From: JAAYCU01 sp964401335
GTDB taxonomy: Bacteria; Planctomycetota; Phycisphaerae; UBA1845; PWPN01
Length of the DNA stretch: 47,399 nucleotides
Reading direction: 5' to 3'
Assembly: GCA_964401335.1 (NCBI GenBank)
Contig: CAYNYK010000028.1
Span: 1 to 47,399 of the forward strand
Numbering within the stretch: the first letter of the stretch is position 1; the number at the start of each line of letters is the position of its first letter. The position numbers and the translations under genes are program-made. The notes under the pieces were generated by a model. The model ran no database searches. It had not been told where the DNA came from and saw only the letters and a list, made by a program, of their open reading frames with translations. This document shows, piece by piece, positions 32,315 to 43,000 of the stretch.

Positions 32315-32683
32315 CCTGTCGTCCTCCTCATTGGCACCATCCACAAGGTCACCTTCATCACGCGAGAGCCTGATGCTCTTGCACGCATGAGGCACAAACC
32401 AAACCAGCGATATCCGATATGGTGCTGGAAAAGGAACGATTCGGACCGGTCTGATGAAGTACCGGCCTAAGAGAGGAACGCAGGGCGCGCCCATCAATCG
32501 TTCGATGCTATTAATATAAGGTCCCGATGGTGCCAAGGCAAGCCCCAAATAGTCAAAAACCGATAATTTCGATTAGTTTGGGGCGTCTACCTGATGATAG
32601 AATTATCGGCCAGCCCATCACGGCATAAGGGAAGGGCCGGGTGGGATTGACGCAATGGGGCGGGGACCATAAAAACGGGGACC

Positions 32684-33424
32684 ATGACACGAAACCCACA
32701 ATCAGAGCTTCGAGGAGCGGTAGCCCGATATCTGGAAACCGATTTGGCGCTGGGTATTCGCGAAACGCCGATACAACCCCCGCGCTTGGTGGTCCGAAAG
32801 CTCCAGATTCTAAAGCCCGAACAATTGGCCGATCGGCAGGCGGCTTTGGCCGCGATCAATGAGCGGGTCAGCCAGTGTACCCGATGCGGCCTGGCCTCCA
32901 CCCGCAAGAAAACGGTCCCGGGACAGGGTAACCCGGCCGCTCGGCTGGTTTTTGTAGGCGAAGCCCCGGGACACGATGAAGACCAGCAGGGGCTGGCCTT
33001 TGTCGGCCGGGCGGGTCAACTGTTGACCAAAATGATCGAGGCCATGGGCCTGACCCGCGACGAGGTGTATATTTGCAACATCCTCAAGTGTCGCCCTCCC
33101 GAAAACCGTGATCCGGCCCCGGATGAGATTTCCAACTGTTGGCCTTACCTTGACGAGCAATTAAGGATCATCCAGCCGGACGTTATCATCGCTCTTGGCA
33201 AACCTGCGTCGCAGACGCTGTTGCGTACCAAGGAGGCGATCGGCCGGCTCCGCGGGGTGTGGCAGGAATACTACACCTCCGGATCGTCCTCGGTAGGGGA
33301 GCCAACCGCGTTGATGCCAACTTTTCATCCCGCTTACCTTTTGCGTAATCCCGCGGAAAAAGGTAAGGCTTGGAGTGACCTGAAACAAGTCATGGCGCGG
33401 CTTGGCCTACCGATCACGAAGTAG
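32684..33424 (+). CDS. Family-4 uracil-DNA glycosylase (iron-sulfur)
   Basis: 246 residues. It removes uracil from DNA. An N-terminal extension of about 60 residues precedes the core. Four cysteines suited to a 4Fe-4S cluster are at 65, 68, 136 and 152, in QCTRCGL, CRPPENRDP and NCWPYL. The uracil-binding motif is VGEAPGHDEDQQGLAFVGRAGQLL (91-114), and the second active-site motif is FHPAYLLRNP near the end. This pattern matches thermophile-type UDGa and many bacterial family-4 enzymes. Its last 18 bases overlap the end of the convergent GH5-like gene. Confidence 0.92.
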   Translation: MTRNPQSELRGAVARYLETDLALGIRETPIQPPRLVVRKLQILKPEQLADRQAALAAINERVSQCTRCGLASTRKKTVPGQGNPAARLVFVGEAPGHDEDQQGLAFVGRAGQLLTKMIEAMGLTRDEVYICNILKCRPPENRDPAPDEISNCWPYLDEQLRIIQPDVIIALGKPASQTLLRTKEAIGRLRGVWQEYYTSGSSSVGEPTALMPTFHPAYLLRNPAEKGKAWSDLKQVMARLGLPITK

Positions 33425-34879
33425 CTTATTTCGGTAATTGTGTCCGGTTTCCGGGTCGGTCACCATTGCCCGCCGATCAAAAGTAAACGATCGTAGATCG
33501 GTCGGATATTCGCGGAATGGTTCGGGTTGCTCCGTAATCTGGCGGGCAAAACGACCAAAGACCTCGCCCCAGGGCTTCAATTGCAGATTCTCCGTCCAGC
33601 AACCGCTCCAGCGGCTCAGGTCACGGCTGGTAGGAGTGTCGGCGAAGGCCCAGTTAAGCCAACCGGCAAGGCGGCCTCGGCTGACGGCCAGCAGTTCCTC
33701 GCACCAAGCGAGTTGATGCTCGACCGGCTGGGTGGTAAGGATCACTTTGTCACCGACTCGCAGATCGCCACCGCCGTACCAACCGAACTCACCGAGCATC
33801 AGGGGTTTGCCGCGTGGGCAGAGATAAAACAAAGTTTCGAGATAAAGGGCATTTGCCGCTATTCCTTCGGGGGCTTGATTCGGTTGGGGGGGTGCGATGG
33901 GATAAAAATGGATCGTCGTAAAATCCACGTGGCGAAGATTGGCGTGGAGATCAAAACCGGCGTAAATCTGTACGGCGGGAATGTAAATCGGGACGGCCCA
34001 CTGGATATGGCCGACGGTGATGAGATGGTGGGGATCAACGGAGCGAATGGCGGCGGCAAGGCGGCGGGTCCATTCGTCGCCGATGGATTCACGGAAAAGC
34101 TGAAAATCGTATAACCGCTGGTCGTTGAGGGCGGGCTTTTCGGGGGGGACGATGATTTCGCCGGCGGTACCGACTTGCCCCGCGGGCATTTCCCAGGCAA
34201 TGGCAATCTTGTCAACCGAACCGTACTGGGCAGCGAGCCATTCATTCCACTTGGTCTTCATGGCCGGGGTGTCCCAACGGATCACCGGCTCGTTATACAG
34301 GTCATAGGCCAGGATGGCCGGTTCATCCCTGAAGCGTTCAGCGAACAGTCGCCACCAGATTTCATCGGCCTGCAGGATGGTCTCGTCGGCGAACGGGTCA
34401 CAGCCTTTGCGCCAATCAGGCAGGCCTTCCCAGTGGTCGGGACCGGAGGGGATGACGTAAAGTTTAAGTTCATGGCAAAGGGCCAAAAGACGGCGAAACT
34501 TGGTTTCACCTTCGGGATCGAGTTGGCCAGGTTTCGAGTGAAAAGAGTTAACCGTAAGAAACATTCGAATGGTGTTAAAACCACGGTTGCGAATCAGGGT
34601 CAGATGTCGACGCACTCGATCTTCGTCAAATTGTTTCCAGAGTTGAGGGGCCCAGCCGGTTTCATGATCGAAATAATTGACGCCGACGGCGACGAAAGGG
34701 CGTTGCGTGTCGCGCAGGCGAAAGGCCGTCGGGCTTTCGGGATTCACCTCGACAAAGGGCATATCAGCGGAAAGAAGGCCCGGAAATGAAAGAAGTGTCA
34801 CCACAAGTGTATACAAAGTTTTATGGAGCCAGGAACATTTTTGAGTACAAGGATTCTGGATGGTAGTGGGCATAAACAT
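33407..34879 (-). CDS. Secreted GH5-like clan-A glycoside hydrolase
   Basis: 490 residues. The N-terminal region carries a signal-like hydrophobic segment (about 21-38), after a short leader that may be too long. The barrel shows clan GH-A acid pairs: YDLYNEP with acid/base Glu197 and MLGEFGWYGGG with nucleophile Glu364. Other helpful segments are GFNTIRMFLTV and HFYPI near the end of the barrel. GH5 members hydrolyse beta-mannan, cellulose, xyloglucan or related chains; the exact substrate cannot be read. It is 68 bp downstream of a very long AsmA-like gene in the same direction, so they may share a transcript. Its end overlaps the uracil-DNA glycosylase gene by 18 bp. Confidence 0.87.
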   Translation of the reverse strand: MFMPTTIQNPCTQKCSWLHKTLYTLVVTLLSFPGLLSADMPFVEVNPESPTAFRLRDTQRPFVAVGVNYFDHETGWAPQLWKQFDEDRVRRHLTLIRNRGFNTIRMFLTVNSFHSKPGQLDPEGETKFRRLLALCHELKLYVIPSGPDHWEGLPDWRKGCDPFADETILQADEIWWRLFAERFRDEPAILAYDLYNEPVIRWDTPAMKTKWNEWLAAQYGSVDKIAIAWEMPAGQVGTAGEIIVPPEKPALNDQRLYDFQLFRESIGDEWTRRLAAAIRSVDPHHLITVGHIQWAVPIYIPAVQIYAGFDLHANLRHVDFTTIHFYPIAPPQPNQAPEGIAANALYLETLFYLCPRGKPLMLGEFGWYGGGDLRVGDKVILTTQPVEHQLAWCEELLAVSRGRLAGWLNWAFADTPTSRDLSRWSGCWTENLQLKPWGEVFGRFARQITEQPEPFREYPTDLRSFTFDRRAMVTDPETGHNYRNKLLRDR

Positions 34880-34947
34880 TTATCCTTTGTCGAGGGGAGC
34901 AAATCGGAGAATCACAATGTCCGCAAAGTTCGTTGTGGTTCAGAACT

Positions 34948-37900
34948 TCAGGGTTCGCCTAAAATACGTTTGCGGATGGCATGATAGATGGTAAAGACGG
35001 GGTTGTTGCGCGTCAAGATATTCCAAATGAATCTTTGCGGAACGTAGGTGACGACTTCGTCGGCGAGACTGCCATCGTCGCGGAGATATCCGGTCTTGCG
35101 GAAAAGCGGGATGCGGCCCTGACCGGATTCGGTCCAATATTGGCTGTCGAAATCGGCCATAAAGTCGATACCCACCTCGTAGTCCATACGTCGATCCGGG
35201 TAATTATTTCCCACGGAATAGATATTGTAGTAGCGTCCCTGGTAGATGATCTGGTGTCGAACGGTCCCGTCACGGAATTTCTCAAACCAGGAGTGCATGT
35301 ATGAAAAATCGAACTGGGCGAGATTGAGGCGCGGGAAGACGTTGGTCATCCAGAGGGGGGCGGCGCGGCCCTCGACAATTCCTCCTTCGATAATCAGCTC
35401 GCCCCGTCCGACCTCATGATTCAGTTCGCCGGGGGCGGGGAAAAACTTCTGGTAGGTTTCATCGATCAGGGTCAACGGTCCGGAGGCAGTCATGCCGATG
35501 AACATCTTGTCCAGATAACTTTCGGTTACCGGACCGGGGGGTATCTGGCGGGCCTCATAGGTGAGGTGGTACAAAGGGTCGGCGGCCAGGACGTTGGTTT
35601 TGAGTTCGCCGCTGACAAAACCACCGTCGAGCAGGCTGCGAAACTGCAAATTGGCCTGCCCATTGTGCAAGGTGAGGTACTGGACGACGGCGTCGGTGGA
35701 AACACTGACATCCGGAGGTAGAATCAGCCGCAGCGTATCGATGCAAGCGTAGGCGTTCAGATTCATTTGACCGAGAATGGCAAATAATTCCCGCAATTGG
35801 TTGGATTTTCCGGTCGGTTGAGTGTTGGTGATCGGCAACCGCAATTGAGGCAGAGACTCCAAACGATGGCGAAGGTCGGTGATATCGAGATTCGGACCCC
35901 TGATACCGAGATAACTTTCGGAGGCATGGCCCGGCGGGTACACTTGGCCGGACAGCGTGAGACACGAAGGCCCCCAGGTTCCTTGCAGGTCGATCAAGTC
36001 GACTCGCCCGGCAGGTCCTCTGACCAGGCGACCGTTGAGGCGGACCGGCTCATCGCTCAAAGCAATGGCAAAGTTGTCGAAACGAAGTCGGCTGTCGCCA
36101 ATTTGCAGGCCGTCGGGATCAAAGGATAGATTCGTCTGGGCCCGCAAGGCGCCGTCGAGAACATGAATTTCATTTCGCGGAAGCATGGCGAGCAATCCGT
36201 GTGGATTGGTCAAGTCTGCGCGCAGAGCTATCCGTCCTGCGTGCGGCCAAGAAGGGGTTGTCGATAAATCGTCAAGCAGAATCAAGCCATCGGTCGAAAT
36301 GGTATTGCCCGTCAGGTTCAAAGCCAACTCGTGGATGTGGATTTGTGCGCCGGTTGGATCGCCGTGATCCATGGTTACGTTATAGGAAAGCACGGCAGGG
36401 ATGGAAGGGAGTTTATGCAATTCCGAGAGAGCCGGTGTTGGGAGGGGGATACAAAATTCGGTCTTGTGGGCATCGAGAAGGCCGACGAGATTTACGGTTT
36501 GCGGGGTAATTTCGATAAGAGTTTCCCATCCTGCGCTTCCAGCCAAAGAAATTTGGCGGCAGAAATCCGCGATGCGTGGATGCATTTGAACAAGAGGGTC
36601 GTTAAAAAGAATTTGGCCGGCAGTGCGTAGATGAGCGGACTGGATAACGGGGCGGCCACTCCATTCCCGTTGTCCGGTAAGAGAGGCATGGGAGGGGGTG
36701 GAAAGCACGATCATTCCGCCCAGATCGTCCAGGAGCAGGCCTCCCATTCGAGCATCGCCGCGTACAAGTTTCCATACCCGTCGATTTGACTCGCTTGGAT
36801 CGCAATTCGCGACCAAGTTCAGATGGGCCTCCGCGGGCATGCCCGTTGGTTTATGGATGGGTGTCTGGCCGGGGATATTCCACTCCGCGGAAGTGGCGTC
36901 GATGGCCAAGGCCACTTTTTGCCGGTCGTTAAGCAGCAGACTTTCGGCCTGGAACCGGCATGCCCCGCGCGGGTCCCAAGTTCGGCAAAGCTCGTCCAGT
37001 ACGGGAGACAGGTCGAACCAGTCGGCGATATCGGACAATTCCGCTTCGAGGCGAAGATGTTCGACATCATCCGTTTTTGAATCGGATTCCGAATGGGCGA
37101 ACAAGGCGGATGCGGTCAACAGGCCGGTGGGTCGGGCGATGGTGGCGCGCGCGAGATGTTCCCATTGGTTATCCAGATCGCGCAATTGATAGGCCCCCGT
37201 TACCGTCAAAGGCGCGCCGGCAGGTTTATTCAGCCAGTGGCCCCATTGAATATCCAATTGGTCCGCAATGAAAGCAATTTCGTTGCAAAGCAGCCAATCG
37301 GCGGGACGATAAGAAAAATGACTGCTACAGATTATCTCAGCACTCCCGACCAGCCGGTTGGCGGTATTGAGTCGCAGAGCTTTCCGAGCAACGGGAAAGA
37401 TATCGAGCAATTCTTGTACGTTTTCCAACCGCAGGGGTAGGATACTTCGAGCCTCGATGTTGACCGCTTGAGGGTCCGAAGGCGATGTCGCGTTATTAAA
37501 GGTATATTCGATGCGGGTCTGATCGCGATTCAAAGCCAAGCGGGCGGAACCCACGCGAAGGTCAAAGCCGAAATTGTTCAAGCGCGTCGAATCCCAGGAG
37601 GGTGGTTGCAGGCCACCATTGAAGGACAGGGCTTTACCGGGTGGTTTGTTGAAAAGGTGGCCGAGGGCAAAGGTACTTTCCTCATCCATCGTAAGGGTCA
37701 CTTCCAATCGGGGGGCATTCATCCGCGGCTGCAGCAGAACGGCCAGTTTCAGAGGCCCTTGCCATCGTTCGGTCCCCTCAAAGCGAGCTAAAAATGGGCT
37801 GAAAAGAGGCAAATCCCGCATATCGTGGGTTTGAAACGTTAGACGAGAATGCATACTGGATAGCCAACGCAAAGGATTCAAGGATGATTCACCAGGGAGG

Positions 37901-39315
37901 GGGTCAGGTGGTGCCACGGTCCATTGGTTATCGGCGGATAGGCGACATTGTCCGATGTCGAGCACCAGAGTGGACATCAGTATTTCCGGCCCGCTCCGAT
38001 CATGAGTCATCTCGAGAAAGAGGTTCTTGGAGACACCGGCGGATACATTCAGATAATCGCCGTGTGGATGGGGGATATGCCAGCGCGATTTTCCGGCTTC
38101 GACAGTGACCTGTAAAAGATCACGGGCACGCTGCTGTTGATATACGAAGGAGAAATCAGCCTGTCCGCTGAGGTCGGTATTCAAATAGCGCGTGAAAGCA
38201 TCGATTTCGGGGAATTCGTGACGGAGGGCGAGCCAATCACGGACCCGCCCGCCCAGATGAAGGAGGAAAGGCGTCTGGCCACCGCGGTCGATAGCCATAA
38301 CCGGGCCCGACTTGTTGGTGAGTCGATGGATATGTATGGCGGGGGTGAGATACTCAAAATCGTTCATGTAGAGTTCCTCAGTGATCGGATCCCAATGACC
38401 GTTGCAGCTCAGGGTAGCATCGGGAACATTGACCGGGTGAGGCATGTCCGGACGGACTATTTTGACTCCTTTGAGGTTGAGGGATAAATCAAAGTCAATG
38501 TCCAGGTCGGGGCGGGTATTGAGCTTAAGCCGGCCGCTACTGAGACCATCTACTTGTTCGACCGGTAGCCGGGTGGCCAGGGGTACGGGTAGATCGGCGA
38601 GGCTTAGATCAGTCCATTCGAGGCTGACTTCGCCGTCGAGCTTGACGTCTCGCCGCAGGCGGGGGACCAGGATTTGGGCGGCAAAGACAAAACGGCCGAT
38701 GCTGCCGGGAGCCCGCGGACGATCAACTTGAGCTTCGCTGAACAGGCGCAGGTTACCCGTCTGAGGATCGAGTCGACAGGTTAGACGGTCGATTTTGAAG
38801 GACTGGGTGACATTCGAGATTTGCACATGGCAGACAATGTCGCTCAACCGGTAATTCAGGGAGGGTAGACGCCGGCCGGGTCGCGACTCATCAAGATCAT
38901 CGATATTGAGACGGCCTTGTTCATCGATGACCAGCCAGAGGTGCGGGGCGATGATATCCATTTGCGGCAATCGTTTTTTGAACAGCATGGTCAGAGGGGC
39001 GAAGGCACAATGGACTTGCTCGATCCGTACCAGGGCAGGGTTAGGCCAGCCCGGTCGCTCGATTACCGTTAGATCATGAATGATGACGCCTTTGATCCAA
39101 CCGACTTCAATATGATCGACGGTTACGGGTCGCTTAAAATCCAAGGCGAGCTGATTGGCCAGTTGGCGGGCAATCCAACCAAGAGGGAGCCATAAAGGCA
39201 AAGCCAGGTAGGCGAGGGAAAGGACAAGCATAACTCCGCCCAACAAGCGCAAGCCCCATCGTCGCCATCTGGGAGGCTGGAGTGGATAAGACGGTGACTG
39301 TTGCTCGGTATCCAT
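34948..39315 (-). CDS. Giant AsmA/YhdP-like membrane-anchored protein
   Basis: 1455 residues from the ATG at 39315; the frame continues 37 codons upstream without a good ribosome binding site. One N-terminal membrane helix (about 21-44), preceded by basic residues, anchors a very long beta-rich periplasmic region. The start of that region, KRPVTVDHIEVGWIKGVIIHDLTV, is the usual opening of AsmA-like proteins. Repeated VKLDGEVSLEW-like strands fit the long beta-taco/groove fold now attributed to lipid transport between membranes in AsmA, YhdP and TamB (known family). The last ~90 residues are basic and aromatic. A role in glycolipid or phospholipid movement to the outer membrane is an inference. 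Confidence 0.75.
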   Translation of the reverse strand: MDTEQQSPSYPLQPPRWRRWGLRLLGGVMLVLSLAYLALPLWLPLGWIARQLANQLALDFKRPVTVDHIEVGWIKGVIIHDLTVIERPGWPNPALVRIEQVHCAFAPLTMLFKKRLPQMDIIAPHLWLVIDEQGRLNIDDLDESRPGRRLPSLNYRLSDIVCHVQISNVTQSFKIDRLTCRLDPQTGNLRLFSEAQVDRPRAPGSIGRFVFAAQILVPRLRRDVKLDGEVSLEWTDLSLADLPVPLATRLPVEQVDGLSSGRLKLNTRPDLDIDFDLSLNLKGVKIVRPDMPHPVNVPDATLSCNGHWDPITEELYMNDFEYLTPAIHIHRLTNKSGPVMAIDRGGQTPFLLHLGGRVRDWLALRHEFPEIDAFTRYLNTDLSGQADFSFVYQQQRARDLLQVTVEAGKSRWHIPHPHGDYLNVSAGVSKNLFLEMTHDRSGPEILMSTLVLDIGQCRLSADNQWTVAPPDPLPGESSLNPLRWLSSMHSRLTFQTHDMRDLPLFSPFLARFEGTERWQGPLKLAVLLQPRMNAPRLEVTLTMDEESTFALGHLFNKPPGKALSFNGGLQPPSWDSTRLNNFGFDLRVGSARLALNRDQTRIEYTFNNATSPSDPQAVNIEARSILPLRLENVQELLDIFPVARKALRLNTANRLVGSAEIICSSHFSYRPADWLLCNEIAFIADQLDIQWGHWLNKPAGAPLTVTGAYQLRDLDNQWEHLARATIARPTGLLTASALFAHSESDSKTDDVEHLRLEAELSDIADWFDLSPVLDELCRTWDPRGACRFQAESLLLNDRQKVALAIDATSAEWNIPGQTPIHKPTGMPAEAHLNLVANCDPSESNRRVWKLVRGDARMGGLLLDDLGGMIVLSTPSHASLTGQREWSGRPVIQSAHLRTAGQILFNDPLVQMHPRIADFCRQISLAGSAGWETLIEITPQTVNLVGLLDAHKTEFCIPLPTPALSELHKLPSIPAVLSYNVTMDHGDPTGAQIHIHELALNLTGNTISTDGLILLDDLSTTPSWPHAGRIALRADLTNPHGLLAMLPRNEIHVLDGALRAQTNLSFDPDGLQIGDSRLRFDNFAIALSDEPVRLNGRLVRGPAGRVDLIDLQGTWGPSCLTLSGQVYPPGHASESYLGIRGPNLDITDLRHRLESLPQLRLPITNTQPTGKSNQLRELFAILGQMNLNAYACIDTLRLILPPDVSVSTDAVVQYLTLHNGQANLQFRSLLDGGFVSGELKTNVLAADPLYHLTYEARQIPPGPVTESYLDKMFIGMTASGPLTLIDETYQKFFPAPGELNHEVGRGELIIEGGIVEGRAAPLWMTNVFPRLNLAQFDFSYMHSWFEKFRDGTVRHQIIYQGRYYNIYSVGNNYPDRRMDYEVGIDFMADFDSQYWTESGQGRIPLFRKTGYLRDDGSLADEVVTYVPQRFIWNILTRNNPVFTIYHAIRKRILGEP

Positions 39316-39442
39316 GCTTGAACTTACCTTGGCTGTCCCTGGAGAAGCCAAGATGGATTTTAAGGGAGGTTCAAGACGTTCACAAATGAACGTAGTACCC
39401 GGCAACATGCTGGGAAACCATGGCATTTTATCTATGCAACGC

Positions 39443-39456
39443 TAACCCTAGGGTTA
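39443..39456. promoter_or_regulatory. Perfect 14 bp palindrome in the divergent region
   Basis: TAACCCTAGGGTTA lies between the AsmA-like gene and the divergent PEGA lipoprotein gene. It could be an operator for either. No regulator is encoded nearby. Confidence 0.3.
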
Positions 39457-39560
39457 TTTGAAATTTGTATGGCGGCTTGTAGGAAATCAGGCGGAGGGGT
39501 ATAAGAGAAGGCCGGACAGGATATGGACTTGCGTTCGGCAAAGGGTGTCGAGGTGCAAAG

Positions 39561-39995
39561 ATGATGAATCGAAAGGCGTATCGCGGGGGGCTGGCCGTAG
39601 TATTTTTCGCCGCCGGGGCGATCGGCGGCGGGTGCGTGCGGCGGACGGTAACCATTAACACCGATCCCCAGGGGGCACGAGTCTGGCTGAATGACCGTGA
39701 GGTGGGTACTTCGCCGGTCAGCGTGGACTTCACCTGGTACGGTGATTACGACGTGGTGATCCGCCATCCCGGAGAGGAAAAAAAATACGCCACCTTGAAG
39801 ACCAACCATCGGCTCAACCCGCCTTGGTACCAACAGCCGGGGATCGATTTTGTGGTCGAGGTATTATGGCCTTTTACGGTTCATGATCGGCAGGAGATGT
39901 TCTTCACCCTCGAACCGATGGCGGAAGTCAAGCAGGATCAACTTATTGAACAGGCCACGCAATTCCGTGAACGAACGCTGTTTGGCCAGGAATAA
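39561..39995 (+). CDS. PEGA-domain lipoprotein
   Basis: 144 residues. GAGG lies 7-8 bases before the ATG at 39561. A hydrophobic N-terminus ends in GGGC (Cys25), a lipobox-like site. It is followed at once by a PEGA domain: VTINTDPQGARVWLNDREVGTSPVSVDF, the typical beta-hairpin surface-layer domain. A C-terminal helical part contains the aromatic WPFTVHDRQEMFFTLEP and a basic end. PEGA proteins act on the cell surface or in the periplasm, often in envelope assembly. Divergent from the AsmA-like gene. Confidence 0.85.
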   Translation: MMNRKAYRGGLAVVFFAAGAIGGGCVRRTVTINTDPQGARVWLNDREVGTSPVSVDFTWYGDYDVVIRHPGEEKKYATLKTNHRLNPPWYQQPGIDFVVEVLWPFTVHDRQEMFFTLEPMAEVKQDQLIEQATQFRERTLFGQE

Positions 39996-40076
39996 GGCGG
40001 ATGGTTACCCAATCCCGGCTCGTCATATCGAGGGCAGCACAAAACCATTTCGACAGAGTTTTCGGGACCGTTTGGG

Positions 40077-43000
40077 TTATTCGATGAAGGCCTGCAAGCC
40101 GCACAGGATGGCCTCGCCGGATCGAGGCTTAAAGGAAACGGTCAACTGATCGGTAACGTGGACGCCTCGGAATTCACGGACCACTTCCCTCAAAGGTCCA
40201 CCGGCCTCCTTGGCGATATCAAAGTTTTTAAGGACCTCCCGGTTCTGCAGGGCCACATCGAAAACGCGTTGTCCTACCTGATGATCTTCCGGTTCCAGAA
40301 AATATAAACGAACCGTGTAGGGGTGGGACTCTTGATTAGGGGGTGCCAAGGTGACACGTATTTCGGTGACGCCGATGAGGCCGGAGGCGGCTACCCATTT
40401 TAGTGTCCCCTCGCGCACCCGCGAGGAATGCATGCGGAATTGCCGACCGTTGTAGATATTCTCTTGTTTCTTACCCTCCTTGGCGGGAAACATGGCCACC
40501 TGTGGATCGGGAGAGCCACCACCGACGCTGGGTATATCGAGCCAGAGAGTACCGTCATCGGCCATGCGATCGCCCGGTGCGCCGAAATTCAGTCCCAGAC
40601 GGACAATCCGCTTTTTGGGTGCCGGCAGAGAGTCGTTAGAAGCCCATTGTTCCATATCGGGCATGTGGATGAGGGCCAACGAGGTCTGGTTCGGATAACT
40701 GCAGACGCACGTGCGGGTATACTCGGGAATATTAAGTAAACCGTCGGCGGCTACCATGTTCGAGGTACATCCGGATTTAAAACCACCGATACTGCCGGTG
40801 CCGCTGTCATTGGTCAGATCGTAAAAGGATGCCGTACCGGAGCGGAAAGTGAGCAGGTACTCACATGCGGTGACGTAATTGCACCCTTTGAGGCGATGGT
40901 AGCGCCAGGGCAGCATTTCATCGGTCAGCGGATGGGGGCGGATGATCGGCTCGCCGTTGAGCAGATTCAATGCAATCCCCTCGTGGTACCAAGGGGCGTT
41001 CCAGGCACTGGTATAGATCTTATCGCCATGTATCATCACCGGGCCACTGTGTTCGGTCGGGTGGTCCCAGAGTACTTGTCCGTCACGGCCGCGCAGGCCC
41101 ATCATGCGTTCCTTGGCTTCGTCGCTGACCATGTCATCCGAATGGCGGCCGCATTGCAGTAGAACATCGTGGGCGGTCGAGTAACTCAGCCACGTGCCGA
41201 AGACGTTTTCCTCGTCGATCCAACGGGGTTCACCGCTGCGTACGTCGAGACACAAAAGAGCGGGGTGGCTGTCAGGGGTTCGGCCTCGACGGCGCAGGAG
41301 GTCTATGACCGGCTTGGGCAGATTATCGATACAGAACAACTTGTCACCACCGACGGCAATCGTGTTATGTCGGAAAGCGTGGCGGGCCGACCGCGTCCAG
41401 AGAACCTTTCCGGTATGGCGATCAAGGGCCGTAATCCTTTTGCTGGAACTGATATCCAGATCGCGAGCGTCGGGATAATCGGGTTTGTCCCCAACCTGTT
41501 CGGTGAATTTCACGAACGATGAGCCGGCAATAAGGAAATCCTGATAGACCCCGATATAGGTCCACTCCGGCGGGGGGGCATTCGGTTCGTTGCGTGGAAG
41601 CGTGAAGGTCTTGAGCGTTTCGCCAGTCGCGGGGTCCAGGAGCAGACATTCGTTTTTATTAATGAGGTAGACGGCCTCGGGGGTAGCCACGTAGTTCGTG
41701 CCGCGGATGTTGGCACCGGGAATATGCCGCTGGTCATAGGTTGGATCCTGCCCTTCGCCGCGGGGTGTGTAGGATTCATCATAGTACTGGCCGAACGTCC
41801 CCAGATCGGGAAACTCGCGTTTCCAAAGCACGGCCCCGGTGTACACATCGCGAGCACTGAGCATATTGACGCCTTGTATGAAGAGACGGCCGCCGACGAT
41901 CTGCGGGGGCGGGCCATGAGCATGTCGCGGCAATACGTCCTCGTTGCTGCTGCCACCGAACCAGACCAACCCGAGGGGGGCGCGGACTCGTCGTTCGTCC
42001 GACTTATTGGTGTTGGCGATATCGCCGTATTGATGAGTCCAGGCACTCGAATCCGGAAGGGGACCGGGACGGTGTAATACGACATGGCCTGGTACATCTT
42101 CGACGATAGCGGCTTCCAGATTCAGATCGGTGATAGTGTCGAGCACGGCTTTTTGTCGTGTGGCATCATCCACTTTGAGAAAGGCTGTTCCCCCGTAGGG
42201 ACGCAAAGATTGGTAGAGGGCCTGTATGTCGGCCTGGTCGGCAAACACCGACGGATCGAAGCCGATGACCAGGGCGGCAAAATATGCGGGAGCCATGAAG
42301 GTGGAAGGTCGTCCGACGTGCAAGCTAATGCGTGTGCCGTAAAGATCGGCCGCGTCGAGTTTCTGGCGCAACCGGTTAATGTTCGCTTCGTCAGGATCGA
42401 CGCCGACAATCGAAAAACTGGAATGCCGGGCCAGGGCTTCGAGTAGTTCGCCATGGCCGACGCCATAGACCAGGACATAGCCGCGATCGATAGTAACGGA
42501 TCGCAGATATTCACGGGCCTGCTGCTCAACGGAAGCGGGCAGGGAATTTTTCCGCAACGCCTGGGTATGTTTTATCATGGGTGTTGCTTCGGAACCGAAG
42601 GCGAGGATTTTGCCGTCGAAAGTTATCGCGAAAAGCCGATCATCGGCCGCGACGAGTTGGGCGACGTGGCCGTCGATCTCGGTTTGCCAACTGATGACCG
42701 GAGGGGCATCGGCTTTGAGGGTCAGGGCAGTGATCCTATTTTTTCCTCCGGCATATAAGCGACCACCGTCCTTGATCAAGGCTCCACTACCATCGACATC
42801 GCAATTCCATTGTTCGGGTAATGCCCAAGAATAGGTGGTCTTTTTTTCTTTTTCTCTTGTTTTTTTGTTAATGGTTTCAACTTCGCGGGATTTCTTGCGG
42901 AGGTCTTTCCAGCGATGGGCCACGACAGGCCGGCCGGATAGATAAAATTCGTCGGAAGTCATGACCGGGTAGGTATTCTTTCCCCAGTTTGTATAAAAAT

